A stretch of 64,000 bases of DNA, taken from the NCBI RefSeq assembly GCF_004791585.1, contig NZ_SRUU01000006.1, positions 124,001-188,000 of the forward strand, in the 5' to 3' direction. The position numbers and the translations under genes were made by a program. The DNA comes from Mesorhizobium sp. M1C.F.Ca.ET.210.01.1.1. GTDB taxonomy: Bacteria > Pseudomonadota > Alphaproteobacteria > Rhizobiales > Rhizobiaceae. The notes beneath the pieces are model-generated. The model was not told the DNA's origin and did not search any database. It saw only the letters and a list, made by a program, of their open reading frames with translations. Positions 8,704-19,383 of the stretch are shown here, piece after piece; positions within the stretch are counted from its first letter, which is position 1; every line of letters starts with the position of its first letter.

Positions 8704-9539
8704 ACATCTCGATCATCCTGGCGTCCTACGACAGCGGCCACTTTCACGGCGGCTGCGGCCAGGGCCCCGACGCGCTGATTTCCGGCGGACTGGCGGACGC
8801 GCTCAAACTCGCCGGCCACGACGTCGAGGTGCACGACATCGGCAGGGTGGTCGAGGATGGAGAGGAGCGCGAGATCAGCACCGGATTTGCCGTCTGCAAC
8901 GCCGTTTCGGGCGAGGTCCGCATCGCGCTGGACAAGGGGCGGTTTCCGATCGTGCTGGCCGGTAACTGCCTGACCAGTGCCGGTGCCGTGGCCGGCGGAG
9001 GCGCGGACGCGATCATCTGGGCCGACCAGCATGGCGACCTCAACACGCCCGACACCTCGGCCACGGGCTTCCTCGACGGCATGGCGCTGGCGACCGTGCT
9101 TGGCCTGTGCTGGCGGCCGATGGCGGCGCAAATCCCAGGCTTCAAGGCGATCGATCCGTCCCGCTGCGTTCTGGTCAACGCGCGCGACCTCGACACGGCG
9201 GAGAAGGAGCTGCTGGAAAAGCTGCCGATCATCCGCACCGAGTGCCCGGGATGGTCACCCGCGGCGCAGAGGCTCAAAGCCGATGGCGCAAGCCGTGTCC
9301 ACATGCACATCGATCTCGACGTCCATGATCCCGAGAAGCTGCAGGCCAATCGCTACACCACACCCGGCGGCCCGGCGCCCGAGCAAATGCGCAGCGCAAT
9401 GTGCGGCCTTGCCGGCCCGCTGGACATCGCCGGACTCACCATCTCAGCCTACGATCCGGCGTTCGACCCGAAGGGCGACGTGCCGCCGCTGGTGGGCGAG
9501 CTGGTGGTCGACCTGCTGTCGACGATGGAGAGGCGCTGA
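8700..9539 (+). CDS. Arginase/agmatinase-superfamily protein in the his operon
   Basis: The 279-residue protein shows the ureohydrolase fold motifs: [12 protein letters not shown] in place of DAHxDxN and [10 protein letters not shown] in place of SxDxDxxDP. Most manganese ligands are therefore present. The first motif, GGDHS in arginases, reads AGNCLTS, replacing the metal-ligand His with Cys. It begins with a GTG that overlaps the hisA stop, and its own TGA overlaps the hisF ATG by one base, so it is tightly coupled between two histidine enzymes. Relatives in this superfamily include formiminoglutamase, a histidine-breakdown enzyme, but a histidine-related substrate here is only a guess. Confidence 0.75.
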   Translation: MNISIILASYDSGHFHGGCGQGPDALISGGLADALKLAGHDVEVHDIGRVVEDGEEREISTGFAVCNAVSGEVRIALDKGRFPIVLAGNCLTSAGAVAGGGADAIIWADQHGDLNTPDTSATGFLDGMALATVLGLCWRPMAAQIPGFKAIDPSRCVLVNARDLDTAEKELLEKLPIIRTECPGWSPAAQRLKADGASRVHMHIDLDVHDPEKLQANRYTTPGGPAPEQMRSAMCGLAGPLDIAGLTISAYDPAFDPKGDVPPLVGELVVDLLSTMERR

Positions 9540-10330
9540 TGCTGAAAGCCCGCGTCATTCCCTGCCTCGACGTCAAGAACGGCCGTGTCGTCAAGGGCGT
9601 CAATTTCGTCGATCTGGTCGACGCCGGCGATCCGGTCGAGGCCGCCAAGGCCTATGACGCGGCGGGCGCCGACGAGCTCTGCTTCCTCGACATCACCGCC
9701 TCGTCCGACAACCGCGAGACGATCTTCGACGTCGTCGCCCGTACGGCCGAACAATGCTTCATGCCGCTCACCGTCGGCGGCGGCGTGCGTCAGGTGGCCG
9801 ATATCCGCAAGCTGCTTCTGGCCGGCGCCGACAAGGTGTCGATCAACACGGCGGCGGTGAAGAATCCGGATTTCGTCGCGGAAGCCGCCGACAAGTTCGG
9901 CAACCAGTGCATTGTCGTGGCCATCGACGCCAAGAAGGTGTCGGCGGCCGGCGAGGCCGACCGCTGGGAGATCTTCACCCATGGCGGGCGCGAGAAGACA
10001 GGCATCGACGCGGTCGCATTCGCCAGACAGATGGTCGATCGCGGCGCCGGCGAGATCCTGCTCACCTCGATGGACCGCGACGGCACCAAGGCCGGCTACG
10101 ACATCGCGCTGACCCGCGCCATCGCCGACGCGGTGCGCGTGCCGGTCATCGCCTCAGGCGGCGTCGGCACCCTCGATCATCTGGTCGAGGGCATCCGCGA
10201 CGGCCATGCGGGCGCGGTGCTTGCCGCCTCGATCTTCCATTTCGGCACCTACACCATCGCCGAGGCCAAGGCGCATATGGCCACAGCCGGCCTGCCGATG
10301 CGGCTGGACTCGGCCGTCCATCGGACTTAA
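9539..10330 (+). CDS. hisF: Imidazole glycerol phosphate synthase, cyclase subunit HisF
   Basis: HisF is the barrel that uses ammonia from HisH to close the imidazole ring. The start is the ATG overlapping the previous stop (TGATG), giving [21 protein letters not shown], the standard N-terminus, and 263 residues. The catalytic Asp residues are expected in CLDVKNG (Asp11) and in [18 protein letters not shown] and ASGGVG are the phosphate-binding turns. The internal insertion [23 protein letters not shown] is normal for HisF. It is followed after 9 bases by hisE. Confidence 0.97.
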   Translation: MLKARVIPCLDVKNGRVVKGVNFVDLVDAGDPVEAAKAYDAAGADELCFLDITASSDNRETIFDVVARTAEQCFMPLTVGGGVRQVADIRKLLLAGADKVSINTAAVKNPDFVAEAADKFGNQCIVVAIDAKKVSAAGEADRWEIFTHGGREKTGIDAVAFARQMVDRGAGEILLTSMDRDGTKAGYDIALTRAIADAVRVPVIASGGVGTLDHLVEGIRDGHAGAVLAASIFHFGTYTIAEAKAHMATAGLPMRLDSAVHRT

Positions 10331-10339
10331 ACCACTGCT

Positions 10340-10663
10340 ATGGCTCAATTTTCGCTCGCCGAGCTGGAAACGATCATCCATCAGCGCGCCCGTTCCGGCG
10401 ACCCGGAGTCGTGGACTGCGAAACTGTTCGCCAAGGGCATGGACAAGGCGGCGCAGAAGCTCGGCGAGGAAGCGGTCGAGACCGTGATCGCCGCCATTCG
10501 CGGCGACCGGCAGGCCCTCGTTTCGGAAAGCGCCGATCTCCTATATCATTGGCTCGTCGTCCTCGGCATCGCCGGCGTTCCCCTGGACGATGTGCTTAAG
10601 GAGCTCGAGGGCCGCACCGGCCGCTCGGGCGTCGCCGAGAAGGCGTCCCGGCCCCGGGGCTGA
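10340..10663 (+). CDS. hisE: Phosphoribosyl-ATP pyrophosphatase HisE
   Basis: HisE removes pyrophosphate from PR-ATP, the second step of the pathway. The 107-residue all-helical protein is the stand-alone form, not fused to His[14 protein letters not shown] and [13 protein letters not shown] carry the EExxE and ExxD magnesium-binding residues of the MazG-like fold. It closes the histidine operon; hisI, hisG, hisD and hisC are not in the window. Between it and coaA lies a palindromic repeat. Confidence 0.95.
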   Translation: MAQFSLAELETIIHQRARSGDPESWTAKLFAKGMDKAAQKLGEEAVETVIAAIRGDRQALVSESADLLYHWLVVLGIAGVPLDDVLKELEGRTGRSGVAEKASRPRG

Positions 10664-10678
10664 TCGAAAGAGACGGAT

Positions 10679-10731
10679 AGAGCATGATGTCGCCCGAAAA
10701 CCGCTTCGCACTTTTCGGCATCATGCTCTAG
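10679..10731. repeat. Palindromic intergenic element, family B
   Basis: Arms AGAGCATGATG and CATCATGCTCT are perfectly complementary, with an inner CCGAAAA/CTTTTCGG pair and the core AAAACCGCTTCGCACTTTT shared with family A. It fills most of the gap between hisE and coaA and may end or stabilise the his transcript. Confidence 0.8.
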
Positions 10732-10747
10732 GAGGGCAGGAGACTCG

Positions 10748-11707
10748 ATGGACCAGCTCGCTCCTACCGAGAAATATTCACCCTATCGCTTCTTCTCGGC
10801 CGAGCAATGGTCGCAGTTCCGCGCCGACACACCGCTCACCCTCACCGAGGACGAGATCGACCGGCTGCGCTCGCTCAACGACCCGGTCGACCTCGAAGAG
10901 GTCAAGCGCATCTATCTCTCGCTGTCGCGCCTGCTTTCGGCGCATGTCGAGGCAAGCCAACTGCTGTTCAGGCAGCGGCAGGCCTTCTTCAACGCGCAGG
11001 ACGTGGTCAAGACGCCGTTCATCATCGGCATCGCCGGCTCGGTCGCGGTCGGCAAATCGACCACGGCGCGCGTGCTCAAGGAATTGCTGGCGCGCTGGCC
11101 TTCGAGCCCGAAGGTCGATCTCATCACCACCGACGGCTTCCTCTTGCCCAACGAGATCCTGCGCCGCGACAATCTGATGGAGCGCAAGGGTTTTCCCGAC
11201 AGCTACGACGTCGGCGCGCTGCTCAGGTTCCTGTCCGGCATCAAGTCGGCGCAGCGCAATGTCCGCGCGCCGGTCTATTCGCACCTGACCTACGACGTCA
11301 TCCCCGGCGAGTTCGTCACCATCGACAGGCCGGACATACTGATCTTCGAAGGCATCAACGTCTTGCAGCCGGGCAAATTGCCGAAGGACGGCAAGATCGT
11401 ACCGTTCCTGTCGGACTTCTTTGACTTCGCCATCTATATCGATGCCGACGAGAAGCTGATCCACCAGTGGTACATCCAGCGCTTTATGCGCCTGCGCGAG
11501 ACCGCCTTCCGCAATCCGGACTCCTTCTTCCACCGCTATTCGCAGCTTTCGGAGGATGCCGCGCGCGCCATCGCCGAGGGCCTGTGGAGCAACATCAACC
11601 TGAAGAACCTGCGCGAGAACATCCTGCCGACCAGGGCGCGAGCCGACCTGATCCTGCGCAAAGGCGCCAACCACCTGGTCGAGGAAGTGGCGCTACGGAA
11701 ACTTTGA
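10748..11707 (+). CDS. coaA: Type I pantothenate kinase CoaA
   Basis: CoaA phosphorylates pantothenate, the first and controlling step in coenzyme A synthesis. The 319-residue protein has the P-loop GSVAVGKST at 97-105 and [20 protein letters not shown] and FEGINVLQ, which are all prokaryotic type I PanK signatures. Type I enzymes are usually inhibited by CoA. The ATG follows TAGGAGGGCAGGAGACTCG, an excellent ribosome site just after the family B repeat, so it can be translated independently of hisE. CoA genes next to the his operon are a common rhizobial arrangement. Confidence 0.96.
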   Translation: MDQLAPTEKYSPYRFFSAEQWSQFRADTPLTLTEDEIDRLRSLNDPVDLEEVKRIYLSLSRLLSAHVEASQLLFRQRQAFFNAQDVVKTPFIIGIAGSVAVGKSTTARVLKELLARWPSSPKVDLITTDGFLLPNEILRRDNLMERKGFPDSYDVGALLRFLSGIKSAQRNVRAPVYSHLTYDVIPGEFVTIDRPDILIFEGINVLQPGKLPKDGKIVPFLSDFFDFAIYIDADEKLIHQWYIQRFMRLRETAFRNPDSFFHRYSQLSEDAARAIAEGLWSNINLKNLRENILPTRARADLILRKGANHLVEEVALRKL

Positions 11708-11775
11708 CCATCGTGCCCGGACGCCGGCCGGACCGAAGCAATTCCGGGAAGATTGCGCTGCGCCCCGCCCCGGGC

Positions 11776-12897
11776 TCACGAAGTCGCGAGTGCCGTCTCG
11801 GGACGAGCAGCGGATTGCGTGCGCGGCGCCGGCAACCGGCGATCGGCCGGGATCAGCTTGCGCGCTGCGAAATAGATCAGGAGCGTCACCAAAGCGGCAA
11901 CATAGCCGTCGATCGCATAGTGCCAGGCCAGATAGACCGAGCTGGCCGCGACGAAGGCCGCATAGAGGAACGCCAGCGCGCCGAGATAGCGATTGTATTC
12001 GCGCAGGAACAGTGCGTTGAGCGTCACCAGCCCGACATGGACGCTGGGGAACGCCGAAATGCCTGTCGCAAAACCCGTCCGCCCGGCTTCATTCAACGAC
12101 CACAGATAGTTCTGATAGGAAGCAGCGGAGTTGGGCGCTCCAAGCCCCTTGGCCAGGAAAGCGAGCTGTTGGCCAAACCGCGCGGTGTCTCCCGTGACGA
12201 GGCCGTAAAATGCCGGGCCAGCCGAAAGGAACAGTGCGGCCAGCACGTTTCCGACAATAATCCAGACCGCCATGAAGCAGACCAGATAGCGCGTCCGAAT
12301 TGACGCCACCTTGGGCGATGTCGCGACAAAGAACAGGGCGCTGAAATTGAACAGGAACCACAGGACGTTGTAGTTCCACTCCACCGCGACGCGCACCCAA
12401 TCATCTTTGGCCACCGCATAGAGCCAGCGCCACGGATCAACGCCAAAATGCAGGACGCTATCGATGTTGGCCTGCACGACATCGAAGCGAAAACCGCCCT
12501 GCCAGACAGGCATGACGTTTTTTACCGACGTGAATGTGCCCTGGAAGATCATCAGCGCCACGAGAAGGCATAGGCCGGACAGGAAATAGGCCAACCGGCT
12601 ATTGGAAAACGTCGTTTTCACAACAAGAAGCCGCCGGGAATTGAAACGGTGCAAGATGAGGATCGCGTCAAAAATGACGACGAATATGGGAAATATCAAA
12701 CAGTTGAGTTTTATCCAGTCCTCAAAATAAATCGAGTACGCGCTGCGGTCATCCGCGCCGACGGCGTGAAGAAAAACAAGTCCGGCCAGGGTGTAGGCGG
12801 CTATTATTAGGTAAAGGCCCGAATCCCTGCGGACAAGCTGTGCCGCTGCGGCGACGATCGCCCCTGAGCCAATAGAAAATGATCGCCCTATAGCCAT
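11776..12897 (-). CDS. PAP2-superfamily membrane phosphatase/transferase
   Basis: The 373-residue protein has about eight hydrophobic segments and the two PAP2 active-site motifs: GISAFPSVHVGL (SxxxxPSxH type, near residues 289-300) and YLAWHYAIDGYVA (HxxxD, near 334-346). The arrangement is that of the PAP2_3/inositol-phosphorylceramide-synthase-like subgroup, which acts on lipid phosphates or transfers head groups. The KxxxxxRP motif of classic PAP2 enzymes is not evident. The 5' half lies in DNA clearly richer in A and T than its neighbours, a hint of horizontal acquisition. The start is uncertain because the ribosome site is weak. It is convergent with coaA. Confidence 0.75.
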   Translation of the reverse strand: MAIGRSFSIGSGAIVAAAAQLVRRDSGLYLIIAAYTLAGLVFLHAVGADDRSAYSIYFEDWIKLNCLIFPIFVVIFDAILILHRFNSRRLLVVKTTFSNSRLAYFLSGLCLLVALMIFQGTFTSVKNVMPVWQGGFRFDVVQANIDSVLHFGVDPWRWLYAVAKDDWVRVAVEWNYNVLWFLFNFSALFFVATSPKVASIRTRYLVCFMAVWIIVGNVLAALFLSAGPAFYGLVTGDTARFGQQLAFLAKGLGAPNSAASYQNYLWSLNEAGRTGFATGISAFPSVHVGLVTLNALFLREYNRYLGALAFLYAAFVAASSVYLAWHYAIDGYVAALVTLLIYFAARKLIPADRRLPAPRTQSAARPETALATS

Positions 12898-13120
12898 TGC
12901 CCAAGCCCCAATACTGGAATGCCTTAAGCGACTTCGCTCCAGCTGGAATCGCTCTTTCCGGCTCCGGGTATTTTCTATCTTCGCAGTTCCAAGCGAGCCG
13001 CCGCCGCACGGCTTCCATGGAATTGCCCCAGGTTCTTATGGGAGAAATCTGTAGATTCAGTTAGCTTGCGGCGGGGTCGGATCAGTCGACTTGACGCTCC
13101 GCCCCACCTCTCAGAATTGC
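12898..13120. other. AT-richer non-coding region upstream of the PAP2 gene
   Basis: No gene was recognised here. The stretch runs from the PAP2 gene start to the palindromic repeat beside alkB and contains its presumed promoter (for example ATTTTCTATCTTCG on the plus strand). Its base composition is lower in GC than the surrounding chromosome. Confidence 0.4.
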
Positions 13121-13195
13121 CGAACCGCCCTAGCTATTTGTTTTTACGCATTCCGGACGGAAAACCGTTTCACACTTTTCCTGGAATTGTTCTAG
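13121..13195. repeat. Palindromic intergenic element, family A, copy 3 (carries the alkB stop codon)
   Basis: It contains GCATTCCGGACGGAAAACCG and CACTTTTCCTGGAATTGT, plus the leading ACCGCCCTAGCTATTTGTTTTT. On the minus strand it starts TAGAACAATTCCAGG, where TAG is the alkB stop. One arm has lost a base (GCATTCC rather than GCAATTCC), weakening the outer stem. Confidence 0.8.
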
Positions 13196-13845
13196 CCCGG
13201 CACCGTCACCCGCCGCAGCGTCAGATTGATGCGGCCGCCATTCTTCAACAATGCCGATGTCGCGGGGTAGATGCGGTCGACGCCGTGGAAGGAGAGACGC
13301 CCCTCGCCGCCGAGCACGACGACATCGCCGCTTTTCAGCCTGAATGACTTCGTGCCGCCTTCGCGCGTGGTCTGGCCGACCCGGAACAGGCAGTCGTCGC
13401 CCAGCGACACCGACACGACCGGCGCGGCGAAATCCTCCTCGTCGCGGTCCTGGTGCAGGCCCATCCTGGCGTCCGCCGAGTAGAAATTGACGAGGCAGGC
13501 TTCCGGCGGATGCGCGTAGGCCGAGACCTCGCGCCACACTTTCAGCAACGCCTCGGGAATCGGCGGCCACTGCTGACCTGTCACCGGATGCGTCGGCTGG
13601 TAGCGATAGCCGCGCTCGCGGTCGGTCACCCAGCCGAGCGCGCCGCAATTGGTCATGCGCACGCTCATCTCCTTGCCGGTGCGCGGCATGGCCGGCACGT
13701 AGAGCGGTGCCGCCTGCACGACGCGCCTGATCTCCTCGACCAGCGCTTCCTGCGCGGCGCGCGGCAGATAGCCCGGCATATGGCGAACGCCCTTGGGCAG
13801 AACGAGCATGAGATTCGATCCGATCAATTCGCCCGAGCATGCCAT
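13192..13845 (-). CDS. alkB: Alpha-ketoglutarate-dependent dioxygenase AlkB
   Basis: AlkB removes methyl groups from 1-methyladenine and 3-methylcytosine in DNA and RNA using Fe(II), oxygen and 2-oxoglutarate. The 217-residue length fits. The iron ligands are the HxD pair in MGLHQDRDEED and the distal His in RLSFHGVDR; the 2-oxoglutarate-binding arginines are in GGRINLTLRRV. PTHPVTGQQWPPIP is the nucleotide-recognition segment of the family. A second in-frame ATG 36 bases downstream is a possible alternative start. The gene ends inside a palindromic repeat. Arginines and iron ligands are all intact, so it is probably active. Confidence 0.93.
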   Translation of the reverse strand: MACSGELIGSNLMLVLPKGVRHMPGYLPRAAQEALVEEIRRVVQAAPLYVPAMPRTGKEMSVRMTNCGALGWVTDRERGYRYQPTHPVTGQQWPPIPEALLKVWREVSAYAHPPEACLVNFYSADARMGLHQDRDEEDFAAPVVSVSLGDDCLFRVGQTTREGGTKSFRLKSGDVVVLGGEGRLSFHGVDRIYPATSALLKNGGRINLTLRRVTVPG

Positions 13846-13896
13846 CGATAAGATGGCTCCGCGACCCGAAAGCGGATCCGCCGGCTGATCTCGGCC

Positions 13897-14334
13897 TCAG
13901 TCGCTCTCGACCCGGCCGCGCAGCTTCTTCACCGTCGAGCGCCCGGCCTTGGTCTTGAGGCGCCGCTCGACGGCACCCTTGGACGGCTTCGTCTTCTTGC
14001 GCGGCGGCGGAGGCGGCTCGGCCGCCTTGGCGACTAGTGCCGTCAGCCTCGCCCGCGCATCAGCGCGGTTCTGCTCCTGGGTGCGGAAGCGCCCGGCTTC
14101 GATGACAATGACGCCATCCTTGGTGGCGCGCTGGCCGGCGAGCCTGATGGCGCGCTCCCGCACCCGCTCCGACAGCCCAGAAGCGTTTGCCGCGTCGAAG
14201 CGCAGCTGCACGGCCGTCGCCACCTTGTTGACGTTCTGCCCGCCCGGACCAGACGAGCGGATGAAATCCTCATGCAGGTCACCCGGATGGATGACCGCTT
14301 CACTGGCGATGATGATCTTTTCGTCGGCGTTCAT
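13897..14334 (-). CDS. arfB: Peptidyl-tRNA hydrolase ArfB (ribosome rescue)
   Basis: ArfB frees ribosomes stalled on mRNAs without a stop codon by cutting the peptidyl-tRNA. The 145-residue protein has the release-factor catalytic motif SSGPGGQNVNKV near residues 27-38. Its C-terminal tail, KKTKPSKGAVERRLKTKAGR, is rich in basic residues and would enter the empty mRNA channel, which separates ArfB from true release factors. The start is the ATG of MNADEKIIIASE; an upstream in-frame ATG adds 19 residues without family features. It lies between alkB and pckA on the same strand, just past the pckA terminator. Confidence 0.93.
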   Translation of the reverse strand: MNADEKIIIASEAVIHPGDLHEDFIRSSGPGGQNVNKVATAVQLRFDAANASGLSERVRERAIRLAGQRATKDGVIVIEAGRFRTQEQNRADARARLTALVAKAAEPPPPPRKKTKPSKGAVERRLKTKAGRSTVKKLRGRVESD

Positions 14335-14360
14335 ACCGCAGTCATGACGCGACAGGCGCG

Positions 14361-14390
14361 AAAAGAAAAGGCCCGGCCTGGGCCGGGCCA
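14361..14390 (-). terminator. Intrinsic terminator of pckA
   Basis: Reading on the minus strand, the stem GGCCCGGC/GCCGGGCC (8 pairs, loop of four) is followed by TTTTCTTTT. It lies about 20 bases after the pckA stop codon and separates pckA from arfB. Confidence 0.85.
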
Positions 14391-14408
14391 TAGCAGTCCC
14401 TCTGGCGG

Positions 14409-16019
<1,611 letters not shown>

Positions 16020-16343
16020 CAAATTTCCTCTCTGGATTCTGGCCGCGTCTGACCGGTGGATTTCCGGGAGCCGCAAAGGGGACGACAGGTTCAGAAACAG
16101 AAAAGGCGAATGATATCAAATCATTAATCGATTTAAAAAATTTGAAAGTTGTTTAAATCGTTTATATGTGCAAAAAATCACAGAGGTTGCCCAAAGGATT
16201 GGCAGGCTTCGTTCGTCCAATCCCGGTATGGGTGCGATCGTGTGTAGCGGCCGGCCGCCCGTGACTTCGAACTGGGCCTGTGCCACATTTTGTACCCAAT
16301 TTGTCCTGCAAAAGCCCCTTCTCGACGACAGAAGGGACCGCTC
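16020..16343. other. Divergent intergenic region pckA/chvI
   Basis: This gap of more than 300 bases holds an unusually AT-rich core (about 16105-16180) set in GC-rich DNA, with paired palindromes described separately. The rightward half ends with GACGACAGAAGGGACCGCTC, the chvI ribosome site. No ORF is credible here. An AT-rich core between two metabolic regulators is what a shared regulatory region looks like. Confidence 0.6.
16122..16166. promoter_or_regulatory. Paired LacI-type operator candidates upstream of pckA
   Basis: Two AT-rich palindromes centred on CG, TTAATCGATTTA (centre 16129/16130) and TTTAAATCGTTTA (centre 16159/16160), are exactly 30 bases apart, about three helical turns. 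Together they form an inverted repeat CGATTTAAA..TTTAAATCG. CG-centred sites are typical of LacI/GalR regulators; PckR of that family controls pckA in Sinorhizobium. Assignment to PckR is inference. Confidence 0.5.
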
Positions 16344-17063
16344 ATGAGGGAGCCGCTTGAAATGGCAACAATCGCGCTTGTCGATGACGACCGCAATATC
16401 CTGACTTCGGTGTCGATTGCGCTCGAATCCGAAGGCTACCGCGTCGAAACCTATACGGACGGTGCGTCGGCGCTGGAAGGTCTTGCGGCGCGGCCGCCGA
16501 ATCTCGCCATCCTCGACATCAAGATGCCGCGCATGGACGGCATGGAACTCTTGCGCCGGATGCGGCAGAAGTCCGACCTGCCGGTGATCTTCCTGACATC
16601 GAAGGACGACGAGATCGACGAATTGTTCGGCCTCAAGATGGGCGCCGACGATTTCATCCGCAAACCGTTCTCGCAGCGCCTGCTGGTCGAGCGGGTGCGC
16701 GCGGTGCTGCGCCGCACCAGCGCCCGCGAAGCGGCCGCCAAGACGCCCAGCCAGCAGGCCCGCTCGCTCGAACGCGGCCAGCTGGTGATGGACCAGGAGC
16801 GGCACACCTGCACCTGGAAGGGCGAGCCGGTGACGCTGACGGTGACCGAGTTCCTGATCCTGCATTCGCTGGCGCAGCGCCCCGGCGTGGTAAAAAGCCG
16901 TGATGCGCTGATGGATTCGGCCTATGATGAACAGGTCTATGTCGACGACCGAACCATCGACAGCCACATCAAGCGGCTGCGCAAGAAGTTCAAGGCCGTG
17001 GACGACGACTTCGAGATGATCGAAACCTTGTACGGAGTCGGATACCGGTTCCGCGAAGCATGA
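16344..17063 (+). CDS. chvI: Two-component response regulator ChvI
   Basis: ChvI is the OmpR/PhoB-type regulator of the ChvG-ChvI (ExoS-ChvI) envelope and acid stress pathway. The receiver domain begins [20 protein letters not shown] with the acceptor Asp in [12 protein letters not shown] (residue 58 from this start) and the conserved Lys in [10 protein letters not shown]. The winged-helix DNA-binding domain is [31 protein letters not shown]. Two ATGs are possible: this one, after GAAGGGACC, and one 18 bases later (after GAGGGAG) that gives the usual rhizobial N-terminus [10 protein letters not shown]. It is followed by its kinase gene 69 bases on and is divergent from pckA. Confidence 0.95.
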   Translation: MREPLEMATIALVDDDRNILTSVSIALESEGYRVETYTDGASALEGLAARPPNLAILDIKMPRMDGMELLRRMRQKSDLPVIFLTSKDDEIDELFGLKMGADDFIRKPFSQRLLVERVRAVLRRTSAREAAAKTPSQQARSLERGQLVMDQERHTCTWKGEPVTLTVTEFLILHSLAQRPGVVKSRDALMDSAYDEQVYVDDRTIDSHIKRLRKKFKAVDDDFEMIETLYGVGYRFREA

Positions 17064-17132
17064 GTTGATGCGTGTCGCCCAACAGTGCATGGAGGGCGAC
17101 ATGCATAGGAACAGGCCGGGAGCTGCTATTCG

Positions 17133-18917
17133 ATGGCAGTGGACGTAGAGCGAGGCAGGCGGACGGGCGCGGCGAGGCGGCCGTCGCGCATGGTGCCCGC
17201 ATTCGTGTCGAAGATCACGGTGCCGATGCGCCGGTTTCTCGGCCATCACATCTTCTCCAGCCTGACGCGGCGCATCCTGTTCCTCAACCTGGCCGGCCTC
17301 GCCGTGCTGGTCACTGGCATCCTTTACCTCAACACCTTCCGCGACGGACTGATCGACGCCCGCGTCGAAAGCCTGATGACGCAAGGCGAGATCATCGCCG
17401 GCGCTATCGCGGCCTCGGCGACGGTCGAGACCGACTCGATCAGCATCGATCCGGAAAAGCTGCTCGAGCTGCAGGCCGGCGAAAGCCTGGGGCCGGGGTC
17501 GGACCAGCTCGACAACCTCGACTTCCCGATCAATCCCGAGCGCGTGGCGCCGGTGCTGCGGCGGCTGATCTCGCCGACACGCACGCGCGCCCGCATCTAT
17601 GACCGCGACGCCAACCTTCTGCTCGATTCGCGGCATCTCTATTCGCGCGGCCAGATCCTGCGCTACGACCTGCCGCCGGTCGACGACGAACAGCCCGACC
17701 TCTTGGAGCGCGTCGAGAAATTCGTCTTCGACTTCTTCCGCAACAAGGACCTGCCCGTTTATCACGAGCAGCCCGGCGGCAACGGCGCGGCCTTCCCCGA
17801 AGTGGTCAAGGCGCTGACCGGCGGCCCTTCGACCATCGTGCGGGTCAGCGAGCAGGGCGAGCAGATCGTCTCGGTGGCGGTGCCGATCCAGCGCTTCCGC
17901 GCCGTGCTCGGCGTGCTGATGCTGTCCACCGAGGGCGGCGACATCGACAAGATCGTCGCGGCCGAACGCAAGGCGATCCTGCGCGTGTTCGGCATCGCGG
18001 CCCTCGTCACCGCCATCCTCTCGTTGCTTCTTGCCTCCACCATCGCCAATCCGCTGCGGCGGCTTTCCGCGGCCGCCGTCCGGGTGCGGCGCGGCGTCAA
18101 GAGCCGCGAGGAGATCCCCGATTTCTCCGACCGGCAGGACGAGATCGGCAATCTGTCGATCGCCGTGCGCGACATGACCAACGCGCTCTATGCGCGCATC
18201 GAGGCGATCGAAAGCTTCGCCGCCGACGTCTCGCACGAGCTCAAGAACCCGCTGACCTCGCTGCGCAGCGCGGTCGAAACGCTGCCGCTGGCCAAGAACG
18301 ACACCTCACGCGCGCGGCTGATGGAGATCATCCAGCACGATGTGAAGCGGCTCGACCGGCTGATCACCGACATTTCCGACGCGTCCCGTCTCGACGCCGA
18401 ATTGGCGCGCGAGGATGCCTCGACCGTCGATCTGAAGAAGTTCATCACCGACCTCATCGCGGTCTCGCGCGAGACGACGCGCAACAAGAAGGCGGTCGAG
18501 ATCGAGCTCAAGGTCGCCAAGCTGCCGCAAGGCGTCAAAGGCTACGTCGTCATCGGCCATGATCTCAGGATCGGCCAGGTCATAACCAACCTGATCGAGA
18601 ACGCCCGCTCCTTCGTTCCCGAGGGGCACGGCCACATCGCCATCTCGCTGGCGCGCGCCGGCAAGTTCAACATCGTCACCGTCGACGACAACGGCCCGGG
18701 CATCAGGGCCGAGAAGATCGACCGCATCTTCGAACGCTTCTACACCGACCGGCCCGCCGGCGAGGCCTTCGGCCAGAATTCCGGCCTCGGCCTGTCGATC
18801 AGCCGCCAGATCGTCGAGGCGCATGGCGGCACGCTGACGGCGGAGAACATCCCCGGCACCAAGCCCGGCGAGATCAAGGGCGCGCGCTTCGTGGTGACGC
18901 TGCCGGCCGAAGGCTGA
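17133..18917 (+). CDS. chvG: Sensor histidine kinase ChvG
   Basis: ChvG is the inner-membrane kinase for ChvI; in rhizobia it is restrained by the periplasmic protein ExoR and controls exopolysaccharide and envelope genes needed for symbiosis. The 594-residue protein has a basic N-terminus, a first membrane segment ILFLNLAGLAVLVTGILYL (about 48-66), a periplasmic domain of about 215 residues, a second segment near 284-305 and a HAMP linker. The HisKA motif SHELKNPLTSLR has the phospho-acceptor His368. ATPase boxes are NLIENARSF (N), DDNGPGI (G1), FERFYT (F) and GLGLSISRQIV (G2). Exact start is uncertain (a GTG/ATG choice within the first 30 codons). Confidence 0.93.
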   Translation: MAVDVERGRRTGAARRPSRMVPAFVSKITVPMRRFLGHHIFSSLTRRILFLNLAGLAVLVTGILYLNTFRDGLIDARVESLMTQGEIIAGAIAASATVETDSISIDPEKLLELQAGESLGPGSDQLDNLDFPINPERVAPVLRRLISPTRTRARIYDRDANLLLDSRHLYSRGQILRYDLPPVDDEQPDLLERVEKFVFDFFRNKDLPVYHEQPGGNGAAFPEVVKALTGGPSTIVRVSEQGEQIVSVAVPIQRFRAVLGVLMLSTEGGDIDKIVAAERKAILRVFGIAALVTAILSLLLASTIANPLRRLSAAAVRVRRGVKSREEIPDFSDRQDEIGNLSIAVRDMTNALYARIEAIESFAADVSHELKNPLTSLRSAVETLPLAKNDTSRARLMEIIQHDVKRLDRLITDISDASRLDAELAREDASTVDLKKFITDLIAVSRETTRNKKAVEIELKVAKLPQGVKGYVVIGHDLRIGQVITNLIENARSFVPEGHGHIAISLARAGKFNIVTVDDNGPGIRAEKIDRIFERFYTDRPAGEAFGQNSGLGLSISRQIVEAHGGTLTAENIPGTKPGEIKGARFVVTLPAEG

Positions 18918-18930
18918 TCAAGATACGATC

Positions 18931-19383
18931 ATGCCCGGTCCTGCTGAAAACATCCACGGAACGGCGATCCTCATCGGCGAGCGCGGCGTCCTCATCACCG
19001 GGCCGTCCGGCGCCGGCAAGACGACGCTGGCGCTGACGCTCATCGATCATTGCCGGGCGCGCGGGCTGTTTTCGCGCCTGATCAGCGACGACAGGCTGCT
19101 TGCCGCCGCGCATGGCGGGCGGCTGGTCTGCCGGGCGCCCGCCATCATCGCCGGCCTCGCCGAAGTGCCGGGCTTCATGCCGCGACCGCTGCCGTTCGAG
19201 CCGGGCGGCGTGATCGACCTGCATATCCGGCTGGTGCCGAAGGCAGAGATGGCCCGTTTCCAGGAAGAGATCAGCGAGCCGGTCGCGGGCTGCCCGGTGC
19301 CCCGCGTCGATCTTGCCGAGCGCAATGCCGTCACAGCATTGCCGGCCGTGATGGCGCGGCTGTCGATCCTGCCTTTTTCGTGA
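18931..19383 (+). CDS. hprK: Short HPr kinase/phosphorylase (HprK C-terminal domain type)
   Basis: Alphaproteobacterial HprK is only the catalytic domain. This 150-residue protein has Walker A GPSGAGKTT at 24-32, then LISDDR (the VSDDR metal and phosphate motif) and the family signature EVPGFMPRPLPFEPGGVIDLHI. It phosphorylates or dephosphorylates a regulatory serine on HPr, and linkage to PTS EIIA and HPr just downstream supports that target (Ser55 of the HPr below). It starts 13 bases after chvG, so envelope stress and PTS regulation genes are probably co-transcribed, as in other Rhizobiales. Confidence 0.9.
   Translation: MPGPAENIHGTAILIGERGVLITGPSGAGKTTLALTLIDHCRARGLFSRLISDDRLLAAAHGGRLVCRAPAIIAGLAEVPGFMPRPLPFEPGGVIDLHIRLVPKAEMARFQEEISEPVAGCPVPRVDLAERNAVTALPAVMARLSILPFS

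Noticed and set aside
16116..18236. A 706-codon minus-strand frame opposite chvI and chvG
   Set aside because: Shadow of the plus-strand regulator genes; repetitive Asp/His/Arg-rich translation with no motif.
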